A stretch of 64,000 nt of DNA, taken from positions 36,702,469-36,766,468 of the forward strand of contig CM043942.1 of the NCBI GenBank assembly GCA_014529385.2, given 5' to 3'. Made by a program: the position numbers and the translations under genes. This DNA is from Adiantum capillus-veneris (Eukaryota; Streptophyta; Polypodiopsida; Polypodiales; Pteridaceae). The notes below the pieces were generated by a model, which made no database searches, was not told the DNA's origin, and saw only the letters and a program-made list of their open reading frames with translations. This document shows positions 10,900 through 23,751 of this stretch, in pieces (position 1 is the stretch's first letter; each line of letters opens with the position of its first letter).

Positions 10900-11076
10900 C
10901 CTTTTCTCCCCTGGTACTTCCCCATATTAAATGATCAGTTTAACATGAGAAAATCATTTAGGAGAATTAGATATTAGCTATTAATGACAAAGCATGAGCT
11001 TTGAGCTCTGCCATAGTTGTTGAGCTCTGTCGCTTCCGAGTCGATCGTCCGAGAGCGATCTCACGTGCGGTTCCCG

Positions 11077-11307
11077 TCGAAGCTCTGATACCACTTATGA
11101 GTGCACATGTGCACGGATGCGTGCGTGCGGGGAAGGGGGAAGAGCACAAGCCGGTGTGGGTGGAGCAACCCTAGGAACTAATGATGAGGAGCTTCTTATT
11201 CTCATATGTAATGAAAAATAAGGGTATGTACACACGTGGGCGGGCGATTGGGGACACCAGACGTCCGGCCCTGGGCACAAAACATAGCGCCTTTACCCCT
11301 ACAACAA
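11077..11307 (-). mobile_element. LTR-retrotransposon remnant: initiator-Met PBS plus adjoining LTR
   Basis: Reading the - strand, TGGTATCAGAGC (11077-11088) matches the usual plant primer-binding site for initiator tRNA-Met. Four bases away a segment runs 11098-11307 with TG...CA ends on the - strand (starting TGTTGTAGGGG), a plausible ~210 bp 5' LTR. No second LTR and no coding body were found next to it, so it is a remnant. Confidence 0.4.
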
Positions 11308-11439
11308 GCTAGTTGGGGGTGCTTGCTTAGTTCATAAATTAGCACTTTCACCTTCTTTGAGAAGAAATACACAAGGTTCTCTGATCCAAGCGACTACCTA
11401 CATTGAGCACATTAAGGAAATAAAGTTTGCAATTGGGAA

Positions 11440-12913
11440 GATTTTCTCTAGTTGCATCCATTGAAAAGTACTTAAACCTTCCTTAGGTGGCCCTTGCTAG
11501 GCTTATCCTCCTATAAGCGCATTCCAAATAATTTCGTTTGAGATAAGAGCCTCCTCTTACGTCCGCTAAAATTGATAAAAGCTTTGTTGGCAAGCCCTTT
11601 TTGTGCACTGCATCTAGAGAGAAACCCTTGTTCCAAATTTATTGAAAATGGCATAGAGCTTCTTGATCTACCCTTGTTGACCATATTCTAGAAATCAATG
11701 CAATCAAAAATACTCTATTGCACATAGAAAGTGCGTCAAAAAAAGAAGTGCTTTTAGAGAGAATTTCAATGTTATGCAATGTTATGTGATTGCATCTATG
11801 GAGATGGACTCCTATTGAATCCACTTAAAATAAACGAGAGCTTTGTTCTACATCCTTGGCAATTGATGGGCTTATCCTCCTTTATGTGTGTTCCTAGAGG
11901 GTGCAACTAGAGAGAATCCCTCACTTCACATTTTCTACTTTGTAAATCTATTGGGTTGGGCATATGTACTATGATCAATCCAAATCCCAAGAGATTACAA
12001 TACGCAAAAGGTGAAACACATTTGGCATTTATGTCGACCATGTTTCATCAATTGGTATATTGTATGTTTGTCAAAGATCTTTACACATCCATAGAGATTA
12101 GCCATCCCATTGTTGTATCCTTTGTTTTTCTATGCATGTCATAATTTTACCTCATCTCATTAGAATGTGTTATAACAATAATCCACTTAGACCATTGACA
12201 AAGTGGTTGCATCTAGGGAGATGCCCTTCTTTTCCATCCATTGAAAACAACCTAGAGCTTCCTTGGCCAAAGCATATGGTTTCCACGATGCATGTAAGTG
12301 CTTTTAAGGGATGATATCCGTTCATTGAAAATAGCCCATATATTTTTTGATATGCCCTTGCTAGGCATATCCTTCTATAAGTGCATTCCACAAAAAAAAT
12401 AAAATTCAAGAGAAATGCCCTCCTCTGACTTCCATTGAAACAACCTACAACATTCCAAGAGACCACAACTAGAAAGAATCCCACACACTAATTTTTTTCC
12501 AAAATGACCCAAAGCTTCCTTTGGAAAAGTTTTGCCAATAAGATTTAAAAACCTCCAAGGACATTTCTCAGACATGTTGGCCAAAGTTTCACTAAGGAAC
12601 ATGTATCTTTATCGAAATCCCTGTACACACAAAGAGATTAACTATGCAAGTGTATAGTTCTTCATTTAGTGCAATGAACATTTTTCCTTCATGTTAGAAA
12701 AATAAATTTGACCCTCATCCACCGGACCCAAGTGTCTACATGAATTGAGCACTTAAATGAAGTGATTACATCTTTGGAGGTGCTTTCCCCCTCTTGTTGC
12801 ATCTCTTCATAGAGTTCAAAGCATCCTTGACTGGTATATGATTGAACCTCAAAGATTCTATGGCTATTGAAGAAAAATGTCATGCTATGTGGATGTGGGA
12901 TCCAAAAAAGCAA
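11440..12913 (-). pseudogene. PPR-protein pseudogene fragment (minus strand)
   Basis: Several diverged PPR repeats can be read on the - strand. WNALIGG (about 11503-11527, followed by a stop where Tyr is usual), a NTHKGG-type relic (about 11871-11895) and WNALIEGYA (about 12366-12390) each mark the W-N-A-L-I-x-G-Y helix of P-L-S class PPR motifs. FELYEEMQQEG (about 12770-12830) is the following amphipathic helix. Spacing between the WNALI copies (about 370 and 490 bp) fits several repeats with indels. Stops and frame changes are frequent, so nothing functional is encoded. Intact PPR proteins of this class bind organellar RNA in mitochondria or plastids. Confidence 0.6.
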
Positions 12914-12989
12914 GAATGGGCCTTGGTGTCGAAGCTATGTTGTGGAGAGCTCCTTCAAGACAAACTTCAGGAGAGTAGTTGCATTGGGG

Positions 12990-13270
12990 TATCCCATGTA
13001 TATGATGTAGCAAGTTTGGATGAGAGAATGTTGCTAAAGGAGATAATATGTACCATGAAAGTACTTACAAGACATGGATTCCATGGCAGTATTCAACGAG
13101 TGCAAAGAAAAGGCTTCTCTTTAAATGTGGCCACCTATGATTGTATTTAGAAAGCATGTGGCATAATTCAAGCTTTCACCAAACTCATTATGGGATCTGT
13201 AGTCAAAGGCTATTGGAAGACAACCTCATGCATTGTGGAGTTGTGGTTGACAGGTATGCCAAGGGTTTTT
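12990..13270 (+). pseudogene. PPR-protein pseudogene fragment (plus strand)
   Basis: GFSLNVATYDCI, a stop, then KACGIIQAF matches the P-N-x-x-T-Y-x-C-I-L-K-A-C-G helix pair of land-plant PPR proteins. In the next frame LLEDNLMHCGVVVDRYAKG matches the following G-L-L-E-D-N...V-D-x-Y-A-K motif, so a frameshift lies near 13205. It is on the opposite strand to the neighbouring PPR relic at 11440-12913, so the two are inverted pieces, from different genes or from a rearranged one. Confidence 0.6.
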
Positions 13271-13274
13271 TGCT

Positions 13275-13620
13275 TTGCCAATGCACCTAGAAAACAAACA
13301 ATATTCATACAAAATGTGGGAGCAAAAGTCTCTTCATAGTCAATGCCTTTTTTCTATGCATAACCTTTTGCAACAAGTATAGCCTTGTAGTAATCAATCT
13401 CATCATCTAGCTTGCGTTTCAATAGTAAGCTCACTTTGTACCCATGGCCCTTTTGCCAAGAGGAAAATCATATAAAGTCCATGTTTCATTTCTATAAGTG
13501 CATCATATTTTGATTGCACTGCATCCATCCAATTTTTTAACTTTTGTGCTCAATCAAATGAAAGAAGTTCATCTTCATCACATAAACTAGAAACAGCCAA
13601 AGCATTACAATTTGATGCAT
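13275..13620 (-). pseudogene. Copia-type reverse transcriptase remnant
   Basis: On the - strand: WMDAVQSKYDALIEMK, then a Trp-rich stretch, then DEIDYYKAILVAKGYA, a stop, and KKGIDYEETFAPT. This is the N-terminal Copia RT block (normally ...Y-K-A-R-L-V-A-K-G-...-G-I-D-Y-x-E-T-F-A-P). The fragment has stops and frameshifts, and the YVDD catalytic region is absent. The linker upstream of RT may extend to about 13850. Confidence 0.6.
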
Positions 13621-14039
13621 ACATTTTATGGCAAGAACCTAAACAAGTACAACTAGACATAGTTGTATCCAGTTTACTATCACGCAAAGTATGCACCTAT
13701 CATTTTGGCATACACGTAGAGAAAGATAAATTAGCCCTAGAGTGATGGGCATAAACACAATGCATGAGTTTAGAAAATCCTCCTAGTGAGGGAAAATGTG
13801 CCTTGACAGCCCTGAGCATTTTCTTGCCTAATTTGTGTGCATTCTAAACTGATATGCATCAAAAAAATTACATACCATAGACTCCAAGCTTGTGCTAATG
13901 TGTTACAGTCTTCTTACTTTTGATCACTACCAGCATATGTAAATTTGTACGCCCAATAATTTTCTGTCAAATATCTACCACAACTCTTTTACTAAATGCA
14001 AGCATTGTAGCTTTCATATCTAGCATGTTCAATCAAAGT

Positions 14040-14331
14040 AAACATCTGACCAAATATTTTTATTTTACAAATGCCTACACTTGGTTGAGGTCTTCAACAA
14101 AACAATCATCATGATTAAACTCGAACTAAACATCTACCAAATATTTTTATTTTACAAATGCCTACACTTGGTTAAGGTCTTCAATAAAATAATCAGCATG
14201 ATTAATCATCATATTTAATTCGATGTTTAATCATCATGATTAAACATTGAACTAAACATCTAACCACATATTTTTAATTTACAAATACCTACACTTGGTT
14301 AAGGTCTTCAATAAAATAATCAGCATGATTA
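14040..14331. repeat. Three diverged tandem units of about 80 bp
   Basis: Units starting near 14040, 14128 and 14254 share AAACATCTAACCAAATA, TACAAATGCCTACACTTGGT and a following GGTCTTCAA(T/C)AAAA block. The third is separated by a short palindrome-like AT stretch (ATTAATCATCAT / ATGATTAA). Non-coding. Confidence 0.8.
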
Positions 14332-15471
14332 AATTGCACCTACAAACTTTATCCTCTCGAAGAAATTGTAAAGTCTTCGTATGCACATCGCATGTATCTA
14401 ATAAATGGTGATAAAGGGGTAACTTTTTCAACATGAGCTCTAGGATCAATTGTGTCATGACACCTATACGGAGTGGGTCTCTCAAGGGATTAGTCATGGC
14501 CCTAAGAGTGTAGATAATTCTGAACTCTCGTAGTCCAGAGGAAACTAGTGACAAAAGCGTTTGCCTTCAGTTTCTGGGTGCATAGTCTTGGTCGTTCTTC
14601 TTGTATACTTTTTTGGTGTATGAGGGGAGCGGCCGAGCGTGCCCTACCCGACTCCGAAAACAAAAAAACACCTATACGAAAAGATTCTATTCTTTGATCA
14701 CGTAGTTTTATATACTTACTCTTGTAGAAACATGTCAATCCTTCTAGGAGTCTCTTCTCGTCTTGCCTATAGATGCACCTCTTGCATGTCTATTGTTGTT
14801 TTAGTTTATTGTCTACATTTATCTATGAAGTGATAAAGTTCACTTCAAGAAACCCATGTGTCTCTTCATAACCTCCAAGTTTTCGTCTACCCTAATCTAG
14901 GTAGTGGTGTCATTCTCTTATGTCGGCTCATTTGCCACTTGATAACATTAAGTGCATTCTTACTTGTACCTCATCTTCTTTTGTCTTTGTTGCAACAACC
15001 TTGATAACGGTTTCAATTGACACAACATATCTATTAATTTTAGAAATCATATAGATAACATGAAAATGATCAATGATGAATTATAGCACACCAAGCATCA
15101 TAAGGAATTACATACGATAGTGCTTTGTGGGACACCTTTTTTGCATGTGGAAAATAATGCACATAGTAAGATCAAGATCAAGGACATGGTAACAATATTT
15201 TTCACCCTCCAAGTTGTGTTTTTTGCAAGCTTAGCATGCTAATACACGGTAGCACGCCCGAAATTTTGTTGCAATCCGAGCTCGTTTCCTCATTTAAATG
15301 GAAAATTTAGTTAATAGGCAGTGTAGTCAAGAAATTTTGCATGTTGATCTTGTATTAATGTCATTGTTTGTTAGCCTTCTAGATATTGTTGATAGACTAT
15401 TTCGTCATGCCTAAAAGATATGTAGTCTCCATGCCCAACCGGGTCAACTCCCCATGTATTGACATTTGTAT
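14332..15471. other. Non-coding stretch, nothing recognised
   Basis: No ORF, repeat or RNA gene could be supported here. Confidence 0.5.
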
Positions 15472-16056
15472 TGTAAGGGCAAGGGGGCTCGGGAAGGAGA
15501 CCATATGGCATAATGGCAAGGGGCCTTAGTAACAAGGGCTAGATAAGAAATGGATAGAGATTCTTATTCCATAACCAGCTCCTCACATTGGTATCACAGC
15601 TCAAGTGATATTGCGGGAGAAGAGTCATGGACAAGAGTTCTCAAAGAAGAGAAAAAGGATATGCAATGCATACACACTCCTTTTACATGTGAAAGGGGTG
15701 TTTGAGCAGGAAATTTGGAAAGCTAGTGATCAAGGGTGTGTTGATCAGCATGATTTCAATCAAATGTAGCTTAGACAAAGCATATAGATCATAATTTTAC
15801 ACAACTTAGTGTTAATGTTTGTGTATTAACAACATGTCTTGATCAATTCATGAATAATATGGCATCACATAGTGCAATAGCACCACCTCTAGTCATTGGT
15901 ACTCAAGGAGTTCCTGCTTCTATTGGTGATCAAGGGGCTCAAGGAGTTTTGTCCATTGTTGATGCAATACATGATATCATACCTCGGTCTCCTTCCATGG
16001 ATGTTGGTGATGCCGGGTTGTCCGCACCGCACTCTAGCCTGCGGCCGCAGAGATGA
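15472..16056 (+). mobile_element. Possible 5' LTR end, PBS and gag start of a Ty3-type element
   Basis: TGTAAGGGCAAGGGGGCTC at 15472 resembles the putative 3' LTR start at 43837 (TGTGAGGACAAGGGTCCT). The two share about 70 percent over the first ~46 bases, including CCATATGGCA. The segment ends ...CTCACA at 15587, one base before TGGTATCACAGC (15589-15600), an initiator-Met-type PBS with one mismatch. A short open frame (15850-16056, starting MNNMASHSAIAPP) could be the gag N-terminus. The LTR segment is only ~116 bp, so it is probably internally deleted. Linking it to the pol remains at 37.7-43.8 kb rests on matching strand, order and the LTR-start similarity. Confidence 0.4.
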
Positions 16057-16376
16057 GGTTCTAGGGAACGAATGGCGGACACTGTTTTTTTCAAAAAAAA
16101 AAGTCGCCCTCTCTTTAATCATGATCTGTACTCTCTCTCTTATTCCCCCCTTTTTCTTCTTTACCCCACACACCCCTCTCTCTCCTTCCCCTTGTTTTCT
16201 TTCCACCAGCGGGCTGAGCCCGACCACCCCCCATTTTTCCATCTTTCCTCTCTCTCTATGGCCTCTTTCCCTTCCCCCTTCTTTCTTTTTTCCTTCCTCT
16301 CCCTCGTTGTCTCTTACAGTGTGTGAACAACCCATAAGGGGAGCCTTATAATAAATCCTTTTTTATATATATATAC
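16057..16376. other. Pyrimidine-rich non-coding stretch
   Basis: Mixed CT-rich sequence with short CTCTCT runs and an AT dinucleotide run (about 16360-16376), directly flanking the 3' LTR of the 16.4-35.9 kb element. Overlapping open frames on both strands here are low-complexity artefacts. Confidence 0.5.
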
Positions 16377-17328
16377 TGTTGGAGGTTCGCCATAGCATAG
16401 GCAATCTCCCACAAAATCTATCAATCCGGAGAGAGAGAGAGAGAGAGCATGACCCAGCTAGGGCTTGGAGGCATCACACAGAATGTGCGAGAGCGTCATC
16501 GGATGCAAAGATTGAGAGGATTCAAGAGCGTGCATCCTCCAATACAAATAGAAATCATCCCAAATCAACTAATGCTAATCGCACATCAAGCATCAATACA
16601 AGCAATCATCTACACACATCAAGCAACGAAGTGAAACACACTAATCTTGGAGTCTCTCAAGCACAACTCTAATTACATGAATTGACGATTAAGCACACAA
16701 GATCTCATTCAAGTCGGCCACCCCAACCATGCCAATCATGGTGTCCAAATCAAGTCACACATAATCAAATTAAGCTCAAGGCTTCTTAAACCTACACACA
16801 CACAAGCACACCAGACAACTCTAATCCCTCAATAATGAGTACGCCCACTCCGCTTAATCGAGAGAGTTAGATAAGAACTCCACTAATTGGAGTAGCTTAG
16901 CATAAGTAAGAGTTAGATTAGAGAAGATCAACACTTCAAAACAATGAAGGAAAGTAGAGAAACATGATTGACAACATAATGAAGACTAGATTAATTAAGA
17001 GAGGATTACACTAATTATATGTGATTAGCACTAGCCTTCTAAGCATGGGCATTAAGCTCAAAGGTTAAGCCATCAAGAGCTACTCTAGGGAGAGAGTTAT
17101 CAAAAGGACCACTCTAGAATGACCTCTCATTAAGCATAGGGCTCTTTTATAGCTTTGGGCCTCAAACCCTTCAACTGTGGGATAAAGTGAGCTCTCTAGC
17201 CTAAACTCATATAACTTTGGAACTCTTAAATGAGCCCAAGCCCTATACAATGAAAAGTAAATATTGTGCAATATGGCACATCCACAGCTTGGTGCATACT
17301 ATGGTGTAGCCGTTAGCCGCTGCTAACA
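16377..17328 (-). repeat. 3' LTR of the 16.4-35.9 kb element
   Basis: TG...CA-bounded 952 bp copy paired with 34957-35906. On the - strand it starts TGTTAGCAGCGG and ends CCTCCAACA. A TATA-like CTATAAAAG lies at 17143-17151 (- strand). Confidence 0.9.
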
Positions 17329-17340
17329 CTCCCCCCTTCC
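17329..17340 (-). other. Polypurine tract of the 16.4-35.9 kb element
   Basis: GGAAGGGGGGAG on the - strand, immediately upstream of the 3' LTR; the plus-strand priming site during reverse transcription. Confidence 0.8.
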
Positions 17341-19870
17341 TAATTTGGTGCACGTCCTCGTGTGCCGGTGAAGCAAGACACGGTGACATGGTAGAAAGCA
17401 AGTCCATGGAAGAAATGTTGAGCTTCAAAACATAAGAACAAGTAATGAGCATCAAAGGCCACCAAGAATGAATAAAACATGAAGCATAAATGAACAATCA
17501 TGCAAAGTGATTTTTTGCTTCTAAAAGATGGGTCAATCATAGTCAAAAACTAAACAACATAAAGCAAAAAAATACTCAAACTATTGTGAAGATTAAACCA
17601 CTTGAAATTTCATTTTTATGCATGAAACACAGTAATCAATTATGACCCTAGGCTAATGAAAGTTCATAAACCTACTAGCTTAAAAACTATGTGAGCAATC
17701 TTAATAAATCATTCAAGTCTATCATGTCTATGGGCTATAAAAAAGCTCCTAATCTATTAGTACATTGTCAAAGTTTTCTGAAGCTCATGGAAGTTTTGAT
17801 TTAGTCATTCATTGAAAAATTTAAGCACAATACAAGGCTACCACCCCAAGGCAAGTTTAGGTGCGACTCTCAGCTCCTTGAACCCTCAAGAAGGTGTTCC
17901 AAAAACCTACTAGCTTACCAAGGCGACGGCTAACCCCTATCAACCCAGGCATCGGTTTAGGGCCTTGACCAAGCGAGCCAAGGTGATTCCCCCACCTGCC
18001 AAGTGCCAATAAGATGCTAGGCCTCTCATAGACACAACATAACATAGAATTTTTATTTTCATGTGCCTTAGTAGCATTTTTGCTACTTTTTTGGACACTT
18101 CTTTGCTTCATGGTTCATTTTTTAGCACATTTTTTGCTACATATGAGATACTAATGGCAATTGGACTAAAAAAAGACTAAAGCCTAATCATAGCCCTAGG
18201 TCATGACAAAAATGAGTGGAGTATTAAGACTATCACTAAGAATCTAGAACTAGCAAGAAATGAACCTACATTAACATAAGGTCAAGGCCAATTACCTATG
18301 ATTAGCACATATAAAACTTAATTTTTTGATGAGTTAATTTTCACAAAGCAAAGTGTTGAAACTTTAAAATTCCAAGCTTTCTAACATGAAAAAACCATAG
18401 CTTAGAAGCAAAATTTCACTTAAACCAAGCAAGAGAATGAAGAGATAAAAAGAGCAAAATCATGGAAGGATTACACCTATTCATGCTCTTTGTGCATCCT
18501 CGAGCAAGCATTCCCTTTGTGTAGGGAAGTCTCTTGATCCTTTTTATTTGCAAAAGAAGCCTTTTGAAGCTAAGTGTAAGCACAAGCTACAAAAGCCAAT
18601 TATTGAAATCCAAAAGCACACAAAAAACATTAATGAAAACCTAAAGCTAGGGTCTTGCATACCCGAATTTGCCAAAGGAAAAAAACCCAAGGGAAAAAAT
18701 GCCTTTGGTTATGCACATGATGCTCTAAAGTAGAAAATTTATGCATACACAACAACAATGAGAGAGATAAAATGCTTCTACATAAGCAAATTTTGCAATG
18801 ATTACCATCTCTCATGCATGATTCAAAGTCGATTAATTTCTAGCCCAATGAAATATGGAAAAACAAGCTAAGAGCTGAAAATAATGCAACTTTTGAATGA
18901 AATGAAGTGGCTCTCGAAAGCCAAATTTTACATTTTAAAGATTTTCAAAAAGTTAGCTAACAACTAGCTCACATGAGATTTTTCATTTTTGAACGCAATC
19001 TATGAGCTAGAGATGACTGCAACTTGATGAAACGAAAATGAATGGCTCTCACTAGCCAAATTATGTACTTGAAAGCTCAAAAAGTTGGCTAAACACTAGC
19101 TCAAATGAAAAATTTTGCATTTTTAGACCAAGCTATGAGCTAGCATTACAACTTTAATCCAAACATGGAATGGCTCTAATTAGCCAAATTTTGCAATGAT
19201 GACCCCTTCTTGGATCATTTGGAATCACACACCTGCCCACATCACTTTACAAAAGTCTCAAATCATTAGTGCTCTTTAGCTTTTGAACATCCAATACAAG
19301 CACTAACGGAATTCACAATCAATCATAAGCCCAAAATTTTAATGTTCATTCTTGGCCATCAAAACAAGCTCAATTTTAATGCTTTCAAATAATTTCTCAT
19401 TCAATTCAAGCATTCAAAAATGCACAAGCAATGTTAAGTTTAAGCACAAAGTACGACCAAGCAAGCACATCTCATCATCTAGTGTAACTCTCACATGAAG
19501 CTTGTATGCTCGCCAAAAGGATTTGTAGAGTAATGAAAATTCCAAAGAACTCGATTATCAAATTATGCACAAGACACGAGCATAGCACACAATCAATTGA
19601 AGCCCACTCCCTTGCTCTTTGATATTAATGTAGCATACATAGCATAAGCATATGATGCAGTAATTTCCACGTCTCTTGCAGCCGTCGATGCCCAATTTTG
19701 TGTAATTGGCCATGCCGCATCAAAATAAAGCTTGACCATTAGTGCATCAAAGCATTGATGCACTCTCCTCTCAAAAGCTTGTTGTGAGTTGAATTTGAAA
19801 AGTACATCTTTTCGCACAAATGAGGGTGTGAACCTCCTTTTATGTTATTTTCTTTTTTTTTCATCTCAAA
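17341..19870 (-). other. Non-coding internal domain of the LARD-like element (3' part)
   Basis: No frame longer than about 85 codons and no gag or pol motif on either strand. Short recurring motifs around GAGCTAG / CTAGCTCA with TTTTGCATTTTT-like spacers occur at 18900-19200, suggesting old internal duplication. The sequence is A-rich as read on the + strand. Confidence 0.6.
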
Positions 19871-20584
<714 letters not shown>

Positions 20585-20919
20585 TGTAAAAGTAACTTAT
20601 GATTTTAATAAGTGTGGACTTCCTTTCCACCTACCTCTATTCCCTAATTCCCACATGGACCCCTTTTTATCTATGCAAGTCTCAACATGTGTCTATTCCC
20701 ACCTACCTATAATTCCCATGTGATGGATAATCCTCACTCCCTCAACTTGTATATAAATCCCATTAGCTGCCCTCGTTTGTAACAAGGTCTTCACTCTCCA
20801 TTCAAGTGCAATCTATTGTCATTGCTCTATTTCTATCTTGCACTCTCTTATGTCTTGACATTAGCATATTAAGTAATAGTGATATTAATCACATTTAAGT
20901 TAATCTTTAAGTTCTCACA
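20585..20919 (+). repeat. 5' LTR of the Copia element
   Basis: 335 bp, TGTAAAAGTAAC ... TTCTCACA, immediately followed by the PBS. Nearly identical to 24434-24768. Confidence 0.95.
20750..20758 (+). promoter_or_regulatory. TATA box in the Copia 5' LTR
   Basis: TATATAAAT lies about 170 bp before the LTR end, a usual place for the U3 promoter that drives the genomic RNA. Confidence 0.55.
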
Positions 20920-20931
20920 TGGTATCAGAGC
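20920..20931 (+). other. Primer-binding site (initiator tRNA-Met)
   Basis: TGGTATCAGAGC directly abuts the 5' LTR; the standard Copia minus-strand priming site. Confidence 0.9.
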
Positions 20932-21042
20932 TATAGAGCTTAAGATTAATTTTTCTAAATAGTGCTAAGAGTCTTCCATCTCTCTAGTCCACACTCAAAG
21001 CCTCACTCTCCATTCTTTTCAAGGAATTCGGAACCTCGAAAG

Positions 21043-22128
21043 ATGGCCGAGTTAACTTCTTCATCTTTCACATCCACCTACAAGCCCCGCTACATTATCG
21101 ACAAGCTTAATGGCACTAACTACCAAGTGTGGAAGATTCGGATGGAACTCTACCTCACGCAGCTGCAACTTTGGGACGTCACGTCAGGAGTCGAAGAGCA
21201 ACCTGACCACCCCAAAGACCCCGAAGACAAAGATTCAACATACTTCATCGACACCTATAATACTTGGCATATTAGAAACAATAGTGCCAAGATGGAGCTC
21301 ATTCTCCATTGCCAAGATCGGCAAGTCCAAATGGTGAAAAAGCTAACTACTACTAGTGCCATTTGGAAGTTCTTCGAGAAGAACTATGAGCACACTGACC
21401 TCGTCTACCAAGTTTCCCTGATCAAGAAATTGGTAAACACTACCATGCAAGAGGGTCAATCATCCTCCAAGTTTTTGGAGACGTGGCAAATACTTCTAGA
21501 TGAAGTACTTATCTCAGGGCTTGCCATCCCTGAAGATCTTCAAAGTATGCTCTTATTGGCTTCTCTACTTGCATCATGGAGAGCCTTTATCACTACACAA
21601 GCCACCACGGCTAACTTGCAGCTACAAAATCTTGTAGCCAAGATCCATCATGAGGAAACTCTTCGCGACCACACTAGCAGCTCGCAGAAGTCCACAGTGC
21701 TTGTCACTATGACAAGAAACTCACGCCCTTACAATGGCAAGAAGCCTCAATATTCGTGCCCTCCTCGACAGCACAATAATTCTCGAAGAAAGTCGCACTT
21801 TCAAAGCCACCACAATCACCAAAATTCAAAGCAATGCGCCAACTATCATCGCTTTGGACACCTCACAAAGGATTGTCGGCAACCACGCAATCAAGGTAAT
21901 CGTCCTATCTCTCACCCTAATCTATATCCTTCTTACTCTCAAGGGGGAACATGCCATGGCCAACCATCTCCTTTTATTTATGGTCAAGCTCATTATGCTG
22001 ACATATCTACTTATGATAGCCCATCTTATCCTTTGCAACTATATGCCACCACTATAGCTACTTCATATCCCGATATCTGGCTACTTGATACGGGCGCCAC
22101 CCATCATATGACATATCACCTACACTAG
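21043..22128 (+). CDS. Copia Gag with protease start, zinc knuckle altered
   Basis: The frame is open from 20962, but the ATG at 21043 (MAELTSSS) is the likely start because the preceding codons lie in the leader. Gag carries the Copia capsid signature LNGTNYQVWKIRMELYLTQ near the N-terminus and a basic Ser/His-rich tail. The nucleocapsid zinc knuckle reads CANYHRFGHLTKDC: the second cysteine of C-x2-C-x4-H-x4-C is Tyr, so metal binding should be lost. The aspartic protease motif LLDTGATHHMT follows near the end, and a TAG at 22126 stops the frame a few codons later. Integrase continues in the same frame beyond the TAG, so this is a point nonsense change in one polyprotein. Confidence 0.85.
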   Translation: MAELTSSSFTSTYKPRYIIDKLNGTNYQVWKIRMELYLTQLQLWDVTSGVEEQPDHPKDPEDKDSTYFIDTYNTWHIRNNSAKMELILHCQDRQVQMVKKLTTTSAIWKFFEKNYEHTDLVYQVSLIKKLVNTTMQEGQSSSKFLETWQILLDEVLISGLAIPEDLQSMLLLASLLASWRAFITTQATTANLQLQNLVAKIHHEETLRDHTSSSQKSTVLVTMTRNSRPYNGKKPQYSCPPRQHNNSRRKSHFQSHHNHQNSKQCANYHRFGHLTKDCRQPRNQGNRPISHPNLYPSYSQGGTCHGQPSPFIYGQAHYADISTYDSPSYPLQLYATTIATSYPDIWLLDTGATHHMTYHLH

Positions 22129-23751
22129 CTATCCAACATCACTTATCTAGAACACCCTCTAGAAGTATGCCTCGGTGATAACAGCATCCAGCTCGCCAAA
22201 GCCTATGGAGATGCTCTCATTAACCTACCTAATGGCCTACACACCACTATTTCTCACGTATATTATGTCCCTGGTCTCAAGAAAAATCTCATCTCTGTCA
22301 GCGAGCTAACCGACAACGGCATCATCATCAAATTCGTGCAAGAAGGCTGCCACATTTCGGCACTAAACAAAGATAGTCAGTATGTCACACTTTTGGGACC
22401 CAAAAATGAGATTCTTTATCCATTGGGTGACTCATCACCTGCACATGCATCTGCATCATCCATAAAAACACAAGAAAACACACTCAAATGGCATTATAGA
22501 CTAGGACATATTTCTCAACATGTTTTGCACCAACTCACTCATCGCCAACTTGCACTAGGTCTTCCCAAGCACCTCACTCACATCACACTTTGTGAGGGTT
22601 GCATTCTTGCTAAAGCACATCATGTCCCATTCCCCACTTCATCATCACGAGCCACTGCACCTCTCGACCTCATCCACTCTGATGGTTGTGGCCCATTGCC
22701 TGTCAACTCCCTCACTGGCAGTAAGTATATGCTTACTTTTATAGATGATTTCTCAAAATACACAACTACTTACTACATGGCCGAGAAATCCTCAACCTTC
22801 TCTCATTTTTGCACATTCAAGGCATTAGTTGAAACTAAACATGGCTGTCATATTAAAACTCTCCGCACAGATCATGGTGGGGAATACACTTCTCATGCAT
22901 TCAAAGATCTATGTCTTTCTGCTGGTATTCGACATGAATTCTCCATCACCGACCACCCACAACAAAACGGTCGTGCCGAGCGCAAGAACCGCACACTATT
23001 TGAAGCTGCTCGTGCCATGCTTCTTCAAGCTAGCCTCCCAGACACCTATTGGGAAGAAGCTACCGCCACTGCATGCTACATTCAAAACCGCATTCCATCC
23101 ACCCGCAATCCTACTACTACACCCTACACCCTCTGGCACGGTCACCCACCTCATCTTGGCCACCTTCGCATCTTTGGAAGCATTGCATACCCACTTGTGA
23201 CGCAACCTTTATCAAAACTAGCACCACGTGCTCAACGCACAACTTTTGTGGGCTATGGTGATCGCTTTGGCATCAAGGCATACCGCCTCTATATCCCAGA
23301 CCATCACAAGTTTATCTTTGCCCGCACCGTCGTCTTTGATGAAGAATTCATCATCTCAGGAAAATCTTCTCATCAATCTTTGTTGACGGCCTCACCCACA
23401 CACACACCCATGCAAATTTCCCACCCTTCTAGGCACAACCTTGAGCCTCCCTTAACCATCCAAAGGCCTTTCCTCATCACCCATTCACCTCCTCGTGTCT
23501 CGCATTCTCATGCACAGCCAATCGGCAACACTCTTGCACCACCTCTTGCACTCATCTCCTCACAGTTGACACCATCACCAACACCGTCCATCCCGACTGC
23601 CGCTACTTCCATCACACCGCAGACACTCGGTGCTCCACCTCGTGAGCTCCCATCACCTTCACTACCGGTCTCACCCTTTTTTCCGCAACTCCCACGAAAC
23701 CTTGCCAGTTACTCCCATCCCAGAAGATGTCGACAAATTCGAGCCTCATAG
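22129..23751 (+). pseudogene. Copia protease remainder and integrase
   Basis: The frame runs on directly from the TAG at 22126. The GAG-pre-integrase zinc module H-x3-H...C-x2-C is seen as HYRLGHIS and CEGCILAKAH. The integrase core has its acidic triad in LIHSDGCGPL, TDHGGEY and the Glu of NGRAERKNRTL. The GKxxH-like C-terminal region (FVGYGDRFGIKAYRLYIPDH) and a Pro/Ser/Thr-rich linker follow. The frame ends at 23751, and the linker continues one frame over in 23630-24325, implying a frameshift near the T-run at about 23677. Integrase inserts the cDNA into the host genome. Confidence 0.85.

Noticed and set aside
15889-16351. Overlapping ~150-codon frames on both strands
   Set aside because: Low-complexity CT/GA-rich sequence gives long frames by chance.
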